Assembly: GCF_023028105.1 (NCBI RefSeq)
Contig: NZ_CP095491.1
Span: forward strand, 1,302,001-1,366,000
Direction of reading: 5' to 3'
DNA length: 64,000 bases
Source of the DNA: Halosolutus gelatinilyticus
Lineage (GTDB): Archaea; Halobacteriota; Halobacteria; Halobacteriales; Natrialbaceae
Shown: positions 8,314 through 17,560 of the stretch, in pieces
Numbering within the stretch: position 1 is the first letter of the stretch
Layout: each line of letters begins with the position of its first letter
Program-made: the position numbers and the translations under genes
The notes under the pieces: model-generated
The model's input: the letters and a program-made list of their open reading frames with translations, nothing else
What the model was told of the DNA's origin: nothing
Databases searched by the model: none

Positions 8314-8466
8314 CGAGTAGGGGTGTCGATCGGTCGAATCCGTATCGGAATGGCCGAATTCGTGATCGTAAATAACGCGGCCGTGTGCAAAAAATGTTAC
8401 CGCCTGCTGGTGCGCCGTTTCACGACGGAGTGCGAATCCGTCGTCCGAGGGAAACCGCCGCTCGCG

Positions 8467-10233
8467 TCAGTCGTCCGACGGCGCCGTCGACTCGCTCGCC
8501 GTCGCAGCGTCCGCCGATTCGTCGCCGGCAAACGGGTACCACGCCTGCTTCCCGTCGGTCATGTACGGCGCCTCGAAGTCCGTCTCCTCGGGGTCGCAGA
8601 ATTCGACGAGCGCTTCCGTTCCGGTCGCATCGACCCACTGGCGGAACGTCTGCCCCTCGTCACGGTGTGCGGCGAACGCCTCGAGCAGGTTCCGGATCGC
8701 GCCCGGCGCCTCGTCGGCTGGCACCCGCTGGCGGATCCACTCGACGAACGAGGGATTCTCGCCGACGCCGCCGCCGACGCCGATGTCGAACGCCTCGACC
8801 ATCTCGCCGTCCTTCCTGGCGCGCATCCCCTGCAGCCCGATGTCGGCCGTCATCGCCTGACCGCAGTCCGCCGTACAGCCGGAGTAGTGCATCTTGAGTT
8901 GCGCCACGTCGTCCGGGAGGTCGACGTTCTCGTTGAACCAGCGCAGCATCCGGGCCATCCGAACCTTCGTCTCCGTGAGCGCGAGCGAGCAGAACTCGGT
9001 GCCGGTACAGGCCATCGCGCCGCGCTCGAAGACGCTCGGTTTCGGCGGATACGTCTCGAGCAGCGGTTCGTCGAACAGCGCCGCCAGATCGGCGTCCGCG
9101 ACGTCGACGAGGATCGGATTCTGCCGGCGGGTGAGCCGAACCTCGCCGGAACCGTACTCGTCGGCGAGGTCGGCGAGTTCGATCGCATCCGCGGCCGAAA
9201 GCCGACCGATCGGGACGCTCAGACCGACGTAATTCCGGCCGTCGGCCTGGTCGCCGACGCCGACGTGGTCGTGGCGGCCGGCCGCGGCCGGTTTCCCGGC
9301 GTTGTACGTGTACGTCTCGCGGAGATCCGTTCCCGCGGTCCGGAGTTCAAAGTCGACGTACTCCGCCTGAAGCGTCTCGCGGATCTTCGCCATCCCCCAG
9401 TCGTCCGCGAAGAATCGAGTGCGGTTCTTCGATCGGGTCTGCCGATCGCCGTGGTCGTGGTAGAGTTCGACGAAGCCGCGGCCGACCTCGTAGGCGTTTT
9501 CGGGCCGAACGAAGACGTCGAGCGGCGTCGCAGCGCGCGGCTGGCGGCCACCGAGACCGCCGCCGACGCGGACGTTGAATCCTCGCACCGCCTCGCCGCC
9601 GATCTCCTTCGTCGCCGGCTCGAACCCGATGTCGTTGATCGAGTCCTGGGCGCAGCCGACCGCACAGCCGGTCACGCTGATGTTGAACTTCCGGGGCATG
9701 TTCGCGAGCGCGTCGTCACCCCGCAGCTCCTCCTGAAAGCGTTCGAGCAGCGGCCCGGACTCGACGAACTCCTCGGCCTTCCCGTGGAGCGGACAGCCCG
9801 AGATGTTGCGCATCGTGTCGCCGCCGGCCGATCGAGAACTGACGCCGACGGACTCCAGCTTCTCCCAGATTTCGGGGACGTCTTCGAGTTCGACCCAGTG
9901 CAGTTGGATCGACTGCCGAGTCGTCAGATCGATCCAGCCGTTGCCGAACTCGGGGTTTTCGACCGGTCCGGTCGCGTAGTCGCGGGCGACCTCGGCGATC
10001 GCCCGGAGCTGTCCCGGCTCCAGGATGCCGCTCGCGTTCGTCAGGCGCATCATGAAATACGACTCCTGGCCGTCGCGCTGGTGGAACAGCCCCCAGAACT
10101 TGAACCGGGTGAACCACTCGTCGTACTCTTCCTCGGAGATCGACTCGAACCCCGTCTCCGCGAAGTCGAGTATGTGCTCGCGAACCTCGTCGCCGTAACA
10201 GCCCTCCTTGTACGTCTCCTTCTTATGCGCCAT
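8467..10233 (-). CDS. nirA: Ferredoxin-dependent assimilatory nitrite reductase
   Basis: The 588-residue protein reduces nitrite to ammonium with six electrons from ferredoxin. It has two ferrodoxin-like half domains and the siroheme-[4Fe-4S] site: CTGTEFC at about residues 407-413 and SGCTADCGQ at about 451-459 give the C-x5-C...C-x3-C ligand set. Upstream signatures include TTRQSIQLHW and TGCAVGCAQDS. Sulfite reductase is the main alternative, but the adjacent nasA on the same strand makes nitrite the likely substrate. The C-terminal 20 residues are a Ser/Ala/Asp tail. It has its own upstream region with the same 14-bp box as nasA, so it may be a separate transcript of the nitrate regulon. 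Confidence 0.9.
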   Translation of the reverse strand: MAHKKETYKEGCYGDEVREHILDFAETGFESISEEEYDEWFTRFKFWGLFHQRDGQESYFMMRLTNASGILEPGQLRAIAEVARDYATGPVENPEFGNGWIDLTTRQSIQLHWVELEDVPEIWEKLESVGVSSRSAGGDTMRNISGCPLHGKAEEFVESGPLLERFQEELRGDDALANMPRKFNISVTGCAVGCAQDSINDIGFEPATKEIGGEAVRGFNVRVGGGLGGRQPRAATPLDVFVRPENAYEVGRGFVELYHDHGDRQTRSKNRTRFFADDWGMAKIRETLQAEYVDFELRTAGTDLRETYTYNAGKPAAAGRHDHVGVGDQADGRNYVGLSVPIGRLSAADAIELADLADEYGSGEVRLTRRQNPILVDVADADLAALFDEPLLETYPPKPSVFERGAMACTGTEFCSLALTETKVRMARMLRWFNENVDLPDDVAQLKMHYSGCTADCGQAMTADIGLQGMRARKDGEMVEAFDIGVGGGVGENPSFVEWIRQRVPADEAPGAIRNLLEAFAAHRDEGQTFRQWVDATGTEALVEFCDPEETDFEAPYMTDGKQAWYPFAGDESADAATASESTAPSDD

Positions 10234-10342
10234 CGAGCACCACCCGGTCCCCGTTCGACCGATCGTGACTAAACCCTGGTTTTTTGCTGCCGAATATCTC
10301 GTAATTCACGTTACACACCCACATTTCCACGCAATATAATCC

Positions 10343-10356
10343 TAATCGTTTACAAA
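10343..10356 (-). promoter_or_regulatory. Nitrate-assimilation box upstream of nirA
   Basis: Read on the minus strand this is TTTGTAAACGATTA, identical to the box upstream of nasA. It lies 110-123 bp before the nirA start and is followed after two or three bases by the TATA-like element ATTATATT. That places the box where an activator would contact TFB or the BRE. The rest of the 326-base gap 10234-10559 has no gene that I can support. Confidence 0.5.
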
Positions 10357-10559
10357 TACCCAATTATTAGTCGATTCTGGCGCCGTGCGTGAGATGTTCA
10401 ATCGGCTCTAGTCTGTATTAGGACGGTGACGAGCAGTCGATCCGAAGAACGTGGACGATCGAGGGAGACGATCGCGAACCCAGAAACGTCGATCGTTCGC
10501 GCTTGACGACCGGTTCCCGAGAGCGCAATGAACGACGGTGACGGCGGCGAAGTCCGGAG

Positions 10560-12719
10560 TCAGTCGCCGGCCGACGCCGCGATCGGCCGGTCGCCGGACC
10601 GACGGGGCGGCTCGAACCGGACCGCACACTGCTTGACGTTCGGCTCCTTCGATCGCGGATCGACCGCGGGGAGCGTGAGGTCGTTGACCGCGGAGTGGTG
10701 GATCGGCAGCCAGACCACGCCGTCGGGGATCGACGGGTCCGACTCGATCCGAACGGTGACCGATCCGCGGCGGGAAACCACGCGGCCGTACCGGCGATCG
10801 GCGTCGGATTCGTGCTCGGACGCGGAATCGCTCCCCGCCGATCGTCCCTCGGCCTCGAAGACCGGCGCGAACGCGGCGACCGTCGCGGGACCGACGCGGG
10901 CGATCGGCGGCTCCGCCTCGCGGGTGCGAACGCCCGTGTTGTAGGCGTCCGGCCGCCGCGCCGTCGTCAGCGCGAGGGGGTACTCCTCGTCGGTCGGCTC
11001 CGGGAGCGGACGCGCGTCGGCGCCGGAGAACCGAGCGCGACCGGAGGGTGTCGGGAACGTCCACGTCGGCTCGGAGCCTTCCGCATCGCTCCCCTCATAG
11101 TATCGATACCCCCCAGAGACGTCGGGCGCCGGCGCCGGCCAGCGGACCGCGATTTCGGAATCGAGCCGATCGTGACTGATCCCCGAGAGATCGGCGGGCG
11201 TCCCCGCGGTCAGCGCCGCGAGCTCGTCGAAGACGGCCGCCGGCGTGCACGGGCCGTCGAACGGTCCGGGCGCGAGCCGATCGCCGATCGCGCGGATCCA
11301 CTCGAGATCCGTCCGAATCCCGGCGGGCGTCTCCGTTGCGGCGCGAACGCGGGAGACGGTCCGCTCCATGTTCGTGACCGTGCCCTCGGACTCACCCCAC
11401 GTCGCGGCCGGCAACACGACGTCGGCCAGTTCGACCGTCTCGCTGCGGAAGGCGTCCTGCACGACGAGGAACGCGTCGGCGAGTTTCTCGCGGGCGCGGG
11501 TCGCGTCGGGGAGCCCCGCGGCGGGGTTCGTCGCGACCGCGTACACGGCCTCGACGTCGTCGCCGATCGCGTCGACGATCCCGACCGGGCCGGGACCCGG
11601 GTCGTCGGGAAGTCGCGAGCGAGGGACGTCCCACGCGTCGGCCACTCGCTCGCGGTGGTCCGGATCCGTAAAGGGGCGGTGGCCGGGCCAGGTCCCCTTC
11701 GACGAACAGACCCGCGTTCCCATCGAGTTCGCCTGCCCGGTCAGCGAGAACGGCCCCGAACCGGGGCGCAGGTTGCCCGTCGCGAGGCAGAGGTCGATCA
11801 ACGCGCCCGCCATCGCCGTGCCGTTGACGCTCTGGTTGACGCCCATCCCCCAGTAGACGAGCGCGGGATCCTCGAGCGCCGCGGCGAGTCGATCGACGTC
11901 GTCCGGAAAGACGCCCGCAGTTTTCGCTGCCGCGGCCGCGTCGGGGAGTTTCTGCCGGAGGGAGTCGAACCCGTCGGTCGCCTCGGCCACGAACGTCTCG
12001 TCGACCCGATCGGTGTCGACGACGCGCGCGAGGACGGCCCGCGCGAGCGCGAGATCCTGTCCCGGATCGGGCGCGACGTGGCGATCGGCCTCGTCGGCCG
12101 TCTCGGTCGCGATCGGATCTACGACGAGCAGTTCGGAGTCCGCTTCGGTGGCCGACTGGCGGATCCACCGGAACATGACCGGGTGGGCGGCGGCCGGATT
12201 CGCCCCCCAGACGAGGTGGGTCTTCGCGTCGGGGATATCGTCGTAGGTCGGCGGCGGCGCGTCGCTCCCGAAGGCGTCGTAGTAGGCGGTGACGGCCGAG
12301 GCCATACACAGCGTCGTGTTGGCGTCGTAGTGCCGGGTGCCGATACCGCCGCGGGCGAGTTTGCCGAGCGCGTAGGCCGCCTCGTTGGTCTGCTGGCCGC
12401 TGCCGAGGACGGCGACCCGATCGCGCCCGCCCTCGAGCGCGGCGCCGAGTCCGGCGGCGGCCCGTTCGAGGGCGGTCTCCGGCGTCGTCGGGACGAGTTC
12501 CCCGTCGCGGCGGACGAGCGGCCGGGTCAGCCACTCGCCTCCGGGATCGGCGGTCTCGCTGACGCCGCGCTGGCAGGCCAGTCCCCGGTTGACGGGATGG
12601 GCGGCGTCGCCCCGGACGACGTCGAGGCCGTACCCCCGGTCGACGCCGCGTTGGACGTGGCCGCAGCCGACCGCACACCGCACGCACGTGGTCGGAACGA
12701 GATCGGTCACGGACGACAC
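10560..12719 (-). CDS. nasA: Assimilatory nitrate reductase, molybdopterin oxidoreductase
   Basis: The 719-residue enzyme reduces nitrate to nitrite in the cytoplasm. The N-terminal [4Fe-4S] ligands are Cys12, Cys15, Cys19 and Cys49 (TCVRCAVGC ... GLACQRG). NTTLCMASAV places the candidate Mo-ligating Cys at 138. The middle carries the usual Mo-bis-MGD segments (VYWGMGVNQSVNGT, LTGQANSMGTRVCSSKGTWPGH) and the C-terminal dinucleotide-binding domain begins near LTTARRPDAYNTGVRTREAE. There is no twin-arginine signal, which fits an assimilatory rather than respiratory enzyme. It precedes nirA on the same strand. No nitrate transporter or partner subunit is encoded nearby. Confidence 0.9.
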   Translation of the reverse strand: MSSVTDLVPTTCVRCAVGCGHVQRGVDRGYGLDVVRGDAAHPVNRGLACQRGVSETADPGGEWLTRPLVRRDGELVPTTPETALERAAAGLGAALEGGRDRVAVLGSGQQTNEAAYALGKLARGGIGTRHYDANTTLCMASAVTAYYDAFGSDAPPPTYDDIPDAKTHLVWGANPAAAHPVMFRWIRQSATEADSELLVVDPIATETADEADRHVAPDPGQDLALARAVLARVVDTDRVDETFVAEATDGFDSLRQKLPDAAAAAKTAGVFPDDVDRLAAALEDPALVYWGMGVNQSVNGTAMAGALIDLCLATGNLRPGSGPFSLTGQANSMGTRVCSSKGTWPGHRPFTDPDHRERVADAWDVPRSRLPDDPGPGPVGIVDAIGDDVEAVYAVATNPAAGLPDATRAREKLADAFLVVQDAFRSETVELADVVLPAATWGESEGTVTNMERTVSRVRAATETPAGIRTDLEWIRAIGDRLAPGPFDGPCTPAAVFDELAALTAGTPADLSGISHDRLDSEIAVRWPAPAPDVSGGYRYYEGSDAEGSEPTWTFPTPSGRARFSGADARPLPEPTDEEYPLALTTARRPDAYNTGVRTREAEPPIARVGPATVAAFAPVFEAEGRSAGSDSASEHESDADRRYGRVVSRRGSVTVRIESDPSIPDGVVWLPIHHSAVNDLTLPAVDPRSKEPNVKQCAVRFEPPRRSGDRPIAASAGD

Positions 12720-12846
12720 CTCCGCGAGGGACGGACGGATAGGACGGACACGGACCGCGGTTTACAACCGTACCGCACGGTGTCAAATTTGGACGATAGC
12801 ATCCACTTTTTCACGGCATCACGAAACGTACGAGGGAACTAAACCG

Positions 12847-12860
12847 TAATCGTTTACAAA
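12847..12860 (-). promoter_or_regulatory. Nitrate-assimilation box upstream of nasA
   Basis: The minus strand reads TTTGTAAACGATTA, an exact copy of the box before nirA. It is 128-141 bp upstream of the nasA start and is followed by GGTTTAG, a weak TATA-like element at the same relative distance as in nirA. The gap 12720-13094 otherwise holds only this promoter and, toward tatC, sequence in which I see no gene. Confidence 0.5.
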
Positions 12861-13094
12861 CTACGCTTTTCTAGATTCGATCTACTAGCTCCCGGTGATA
12901 TACGGTCGGATAGGGAGAATATAAGGTCGGGAAATCGGCAGCAGGAGCGTCCGATCGAACGAACGTCTACGGCGGTGAACGGATCGCCAGCGCGACACGC
13001 GGAGATTCGGATCCCTGATCGGCGAACTGGAAGCGGCGGACATTGCGCAGGCAGCGCGACGAGCGAGCGCCGGAACGCACGGACGCGGCGGAGG

Positions 13095-14042
13095 TTACTC
13101 CCTGCCGACCCACTTCAGAATCAGCAGCGTTCCCTCGAACAGCGCGATCATCGTCACTGCGACGAGGATCGGCGCCATACCGGTCGGGTCGAACGCGAAC
13201 ATGAACGCGAGGCCGCCGAACGCCGCCCAGAAGTACAGCCGCTTCTGTGCGAGCCAGCGGCGGGTCGTCACGCCCATCATGATCGCGAGCATGATGAACA
13301 GCGGAATCTGGAAGACGATCGCGAGCAGGCCCGTCAGCGTGATGATCATGTCGAACGTCTCGCCGAGCGCGTAGGCGATGTTGGCGCTTCCCTCCGCGTA
13401 GTAGGTGAAGTACCGAAAGAGGATGGGCAACACCAGGAAGTACGAAAACAGCATGCCGATCGCGCCGAGCACGACGCTCGTCGGCACCGCCGCGAGGTAG
13501 TACTTGCGCTCGTGGGGGTACAGCCCCGGCCGCATGAACAGGTAACACTCGTAGACGAACGCCGGCAGCGCCACCATGATCCCCAACAGCGCGGAGACCT
13601 TGATCCGGGTTAGCCACAGTTCGAGCGGGTGGTAGACGTGCGGCGGCGGCACCTCCGCTTCCGCGTAGGGAAAGACGTTGTGCCAGACGTGGTCGATCGC
13701 TTGCGACGCGCCAAGCAACCCGATCGCGGTCCCGGCGGAGCCGATGAGCAACACGACCGCCAGCCGGAGGATCATCTCCTCGATGTGATCGGCCAGCGGC
13801 ATCTCCTCGTCGTCCGGCGGCGTCGAGATCCCGCCGACATCGTCGTCGGGGTCGGGGTAACTCGGTTCTCGCCGTTCGGGCTCGCCGTGATCGACGACGC
13901 CCTCGCCGTCGGTCCGCGTTTCGGGCGCGTCGTCGGCCGCATCGGAATCGGCGGTAGATGCGTGAGAATCGTCGTCCCGCGGCGCCTCCCGTGGCTCGTC
14001 GGCGTCGGCGGCGTTCTCATCTGCTCCCGGCTCGTCCGACAT
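13095..14042 (-). CDS. tatC: Twin-arginine translocase subunit TatC (single-domain, TatCo type)
   Basis: This 315-residue protein has a very acidic cytoplasmic N-terminal extension (about residues 1-80), then the TatC core. PLADHIEEMILRL opens the conserved cytoplasmic region, where the family has a conserved HLxELRxR-like motif that binds the twin-arginine signal. Six membrane helices follow, with the characteristic RPGLYPHERKYY loop at about residue 172. TatC recognises Tat signal peptides, and most haloarchaeal secreted proteins use Tat. The gene is divergent from the double TatC at 14195, with 152 bp of shared promoter DNA. No TatA is encoded in the window. Confidence 0.93.
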   Translation of the reverse strand: MSDEPGADENAADADEPREAPRDDDSHASTADSDAADDAPETRTDGEGVVDHGEPERREPSYPDPDDDVGGISTPPDDEEMPLADHIEEMILRLAVVLLIGSAGTAIGLLGASQAIDHVWHNVFPYAEAEVPPPHVYHPLELWLTRIKVSALLGIMVALPAFVYECYLFMRPGLYPHERKYYLAAVPTSVVLGAIGMLFSYFLVLPILFRYFTYYAEGSANIAYALGETFDMIITLTGLLAIVFQIPLFIMLAIMMGVTTRRWLAQKRLYFWAAFGGLAFMFAFDPTGMAPILVAVTMIALFEGTLLILKWVGRE

Positions 14043-14194
14043 CTAGCGCGATATAAATACCCCGGCGGTTATAGGCCTTTTTCTTACGGACACTGTGTAG
14101 TGCTGACAAGGGCCGATTTCCCGGCGGCCGCGGTTCCTCGGGTTGCGGTACTCGAAAGGTTGATAACCGGATATCAGTTACCAATGAACAGTCA

Positions 14195-16522
14195 ATGAGT
14201 TCTGCCGTCGACGAGGACACGGCCCGAGCTATCAACACTGGTCGCGAAACTCTCGGTGCGCTGCTTTCGAGCGTTCAAACGCACCTCCAGAAGGTGTTCA
14301 TCGTCTTCGTCATCGGCTTCCTCGGTTCCTTCTACGCGCTTCGCATGTTCATCTGGGGCTTCCTCGAAGCGACCGCGAAGGCGGAGATGGGTCCCCTCGT
14401 CCGGGACTCTACGGAGATCATCACCCGCACGCCGTTCGAGGTGATCCTCCTGCAGGCGAAGATCGGGATGTTTGTGGGAGTCATCGTCGCCATTCCGGCC
14501 CTGTTGTACCTCTCCCGGGATACGCTACGCCAGCGCGGATTCACGAGCGCCGTCCCGATCTCGAAGTCCTACGCGGCCGCCTTCGTGCTCGTGTCGGTCA
14601 CCCTCTTCACGGGCGGCATCGTCTACGCCTACGGCGTCTTCTTCCCCTACGTGTTCGACTTCCTCGCCGGGAACGCCGTCAAAGCCGCCGTCAAACCCAG
14701 CTTCGGCATCACCGAGTTCACCGAGTTCATCGCGCTCCTGACGATCTCGTTCGGCCTCGCGGCCCAGCTTCCGCTGTTGATGGGCGTGCTCGCGTACACC
14801 GAGATCGTCCCCTACGAGACCTTCCGCGACAAGTGGCGCCACGCGATGGTCGGCATCGCCGTCTTCGGCGCGCTCTTCTCGCCGCCCGATCCGTTCACGC
14901 AGATCATGTGGGCGCTGCCGATGGCCGCCCTCTACGTCTTCAGCCTCGGCCTCGCGAAGGTCGTCACCAACACCCGTCGTCGCGGCGCGGCTGACGGTCC
15001 CGGCGACGGAACGGCCCTCATCAAGAAGCGCGTCCTCCAGTTCGGCGGTGTGATCGCGATCCTGACCGCAGCCGCGACCGCGGCCGTCAATCGGGGCGGG
15101 TTCGACTACCTCCGGGAGTCGGTCTATCCGGCGTTTCCGAGCGCAATCCGGCCGAGTGGAACGGGCGGCCTCGAGGCGATCGCCGTCGAGCACGGCCTGC
15201 TCGGCGAGATCGCCGTCGGCCTGATCGTCGCGCTCCTGGTCGGACTGGTCGTCCTGCTGGGCTATACGCTTCGAGTGCTCCAGCGGCCGGTCTACCCGCG
15301 CGAGGGCGACATCCGGACGGCGGACGACCCGGACGACGTCGACTTCGAGACGCTGGAAGCCGACGACGTCGAAGACGTGCCCACGGCCGTGTTCCTCAAC
15401 ATGGGGGAAGAGGAGGCTCTCGAGTACTCCCGGCAGGCGATGTACGACGACGATCGGGACAAGGCGCAGGCGATCCTCAACCGCTTCGATCGGCTGCAGG
15501 AGCAGGCGGCCGACGACGGATCGGGCGACGGCTCCGGCAGCGCGGCAAGCGCGGGCGGAAGCGGGGCGACAGCGGCGGACGAGGAGGAAGGCAACGTCGT
15601 CGCGAGCACCGCCGCCGGAATGCTCGATCCGTTCACCGAGGACGAGACCACCGAAGACGACATCGGCGGCTACGCCTACGACATCGCCTTCATCCTCAAC
15701 AGTCTGACCTCGAAGGTGTTCCGCATCGTCGGGGTGTTCATGCTCGTCATGGGCGGGACCTTCTTCTGGCTCTACCAGGGCGGCCTGGGTAACGTCCTCA
15801 TGATCTTCCTCAACCGGCTCCCCGACCACGTCTTGGAGGAGGTCGCGACGCGAAACAACGTCGACCTGTCCGAGATCCACTCCCTCAACGAACTCATCAT
15901 GGAGATGGATATCGTCATCGCGCTCCACCCGGTCGAGGTGCTGATCTTCGAGGTGAAGGTGAGCACGCTCGCCGCGATCGTCACCGTCCTCCCCATGGTG
16001 CTGTACTACGCCTGGCCCGCCGCCAAGGAGCGCGGGCTGGTTTACGGCGATCGGCGTGTGTTCGTCGTCTGGGGCGGCTCGCTGTTCGCCGGCTTCGCGT
16101 TCGGAACCTACCTCGGGTTCTTCTGGGTCGCGCCGGCGGTCATCTCCTACCTCGTCGCGGATGCGATCAGCAACGGGATGGTCGTCTCCTACCGCATCAG
16201 CAGCTTCTTCTGGTTGGTGATCTTCACGACCGTCGGCATCGGCTTTCTGTTCAACATCGTCGTGACGATGGCGCTGTTTCACGTCGGTGGCATCGTCAAC
16301 TACCGCACGATGCTGCGCCGGTGGCGCCCGGTCGTCGTCGGCATCTTCACGGTGGCGGCCTTCCTCAGCCCGAAGGGCATCCTGACGATGCTGCTGTTCG
16401 CGATCCCGATCGCGCTGACCTACATGCTCGGACTCGCCGTGCTGTACGTGCTCACCGGCGGCGGACGGCTCCTCGGCGGCGGCGGGGGCGGCGAGGCCGA
16501 AGCCAGCGTCGCTACCGAGTGA
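14195..16522 (+). CDS. tatCt: Double-length TatC translocase (two fused TatC domains, TatCt type)
   Basis: The 775-residue protein contains two complete TatC units in tandem. The first (about residues 15-260) has LLSSVQTHLQKVFIVFV, RDTLRQRGF and the FITEF-type loops. The second (about 480-765) repeats the pattern from DIAFILNSLTSKVFRIV with PAAKERGLVYGDRRVF. They are joined by a roughly 180-residue acidic cytoplasmic linker with extra hydrophobic helices. A fused 14-helix TatC is known only in haloarchaea and is called TatCt in Haloferax. The start at 14195 overlaps a four-codon ORF (14184-14198). Several secreted proteins in this window carry Tat signals and would be substrates of one of the two translocases. 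Confidence 0.93.
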   Translation: MSSAVDEDTARAINTGRETLGALLSSVQTHLQKVFIVFVIGFLGSFYALRMFIWGFLEATAKAEMGPLVRDSTEIITRTPFEVILLQAKIGMFVGVIVAIPALLYLSRDTLRQRGFTSAVPISKSYAAAFVLVSVTLFTGGIVYAYGVFFPYVFDFLAGNAVKAAVKPSFGITEFTEFIALLTISFGLAAQLPLLMGVLAYTEIVPYETFRDKWRHAMVGIAVFGALFSPPDPFTQIMWALPMAALYVFSLGLAKVVTNTRRRGAADGPGDGTALIKKRVLQFGGVIAILTAAATAAVNRGGFDYLRESVYPAFPSAIRPSGTGGLEAIAVEHGLLGEIAVGLIVALLVGLVVLLGYTLRVLQRPVYPREGDIRTADDPDDVDFETLEADDVEDVPTAVFLNMGEEEALEYSRQAMYDDDRDKAQAILNRFDRLQEQAADDGSGDGSGSAASAGGSGATAADEEEGNVVASTAAGMLDPFTEDETTEDDIGGYAYDIAFILNSLTSKVFRIVGVFMLVMGGTFFWLYQGGLGNVLMIFLNRLPDHVLEEVATRNNVDLSEIHSLNELIMEMDIVIALHPVEVLIFEVKVSTLAAIVTVLPMVLYYAWPAAKERGLVYGDRRVFVVWGGSLFAGFAFGTYLGFFWVAPAVISYLVADAISNGMVVSYRISSFFWLVIFTTVGIGFLFNIVVTMALFHVGGIVNYRTMLRRWRPVVVGIFTVAAFLSPKGILTMLLFAIPIALTYMLGLAVLYVLTGGGRLLGGGGGGEAEASVATE

Positions 16523-16606
16523 CGCCGGCCCGGTCGGGACCCCGCTCGAAACGACCACCTTATCCGGGTTCGGCGCCATTTTCTCACTACGGATCGGAAA
16601 TCTCAG

Positions 16607-17491
16607 ATGACGTCGACGGACCAAACGGAATCGATCGCGAGGACGCTACTTGGGAGCAAGTGGAAACCTCGGTTAATCGTCGCGCTCGCGACCGACGGAA
16701 AGACCGGGTTCGGAGCGCTCAAGCGCGATCTCGACGGCATTTCGAACAAGGTCCTCTCGACGAACCTCGAGGAACTCGTCGAGTACGGCGTCGTGAACAG
16801 AGACGTCATCCAGGAGCACCCGCGGCGAGTCGAGTACGAACTCACCACCGCCGGCTTCGAACTGTACGCGATCCTCGGATCGATGACCGCCTGGGATAGC
16901 GCCCACATCGAGGGTGAGGGCTTGCCGACGGTGTTGCTGGCCGACGACGATCGGCGCCTGCTCGAGTTGTTCTCGGTCTGGCTGGCGGCGGAGTACGACG
17001 TGATAACCACGTCGAACGGACGCGACGCGCTCCACCTGCTGGATGACTCGATCGACGTCGCGATCTTCGATCGTAACATGCCGGAGTTGCGCGGCGAAGA
17101 GGTGGCCGCCGCCATCGAGATCGAGCGTCGGCCGCCGACCGCCATCCTCACGTCGAAGCAGGTATCCCCGGCTGACGTCTCGTTGCCGGCGGATCTCCTG
17201 TTGCAAAAACCGATCACGAAGACCGAACTCCACGACGCGATCGAGGAACTCCGCCGACTCGACGACGAGTCGCCGATCGCTCGCGACGTCCTGGCCCGGA
17301 AGCGACGGCTCGACTTCGTCGAGACGCACCTCGGATCGGTAGTGACGACCACACCGCCGTACCGAACGGCGGAGGCCGAACTGGAGCGGATCGAAGCCGA
17401 GCGCGCGGCCGCGCTCGAAGCGCGCGAACCGTGGCGCAAAGCGCTCGGGTCGAGCGCGAACGAATCGGGCGCCGACGAACGCGAGGAGTGA
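16607..17491 (+). CDS. HxlR-type winged helix fused to REC receiver and HalX domain
   Basis: The 294-residue protein has three modules. Residues 1-95 are an HxlR/MarR-like winged helix (LLGSKWKPRLIVAL, FGALKRDLDGISNKVLSTNL). Residues 104-215 are a complete receiver: the acidic pocket ADDD, phosphoacceptor Asp155 in IFDRNMP, the switch residue in AILTSKQ, and the conserved lysine in LQKPI. Residues 220-285 are a HalX helical domain (ELHDAIEELRRLDDESPIARDVLARKRRLDFVE, in part). Ordinary haloarchaeal HalX regulators have REC-HalX only and no obvious DNA-binding module, so the fused HxlR domain is unusual. The next gene, 69 bp on, is a REC-histidine kinase, a likely partner. Confidence 0.88.
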   Translation: MTSTDQTESIARTLLGSKWKPRLIVALATDGKTGFGALKRDLDGISNKVLSTNLEELVEYGVVNRDVIQEHPRRVEYELTTAGFELYAILGSMTAWDSAHIEGEGLPTVLLADDDRRLLELFSVWLAAEYDVITTSNGRDALHLLDDSIDVAIFDRNMPELRGEEVAAAIEIERRPPTAILTSKQVSPADVSLPADLLLQKPITKTELHDAIEELRRLDDESPIARDVLARKRRLDFVETHLGSVVTTTPPYRTAEAELERIEAERAAALEAREPWRKALGSSANESGADEREE

Positions 17492-17560
17492 GCGGCGGTC
17501 GCGGACGCCCCGTCCGCGACTCGAGGAGAGGGTTTTGTAACTGCGGCGCCTTTCGACGGT

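Noticed and set aside
14525-16624. 699-codon - strand frame
   Set aside because: Shadow of the double TatC gene; the translation is repetitive and charged with no membrane segments.
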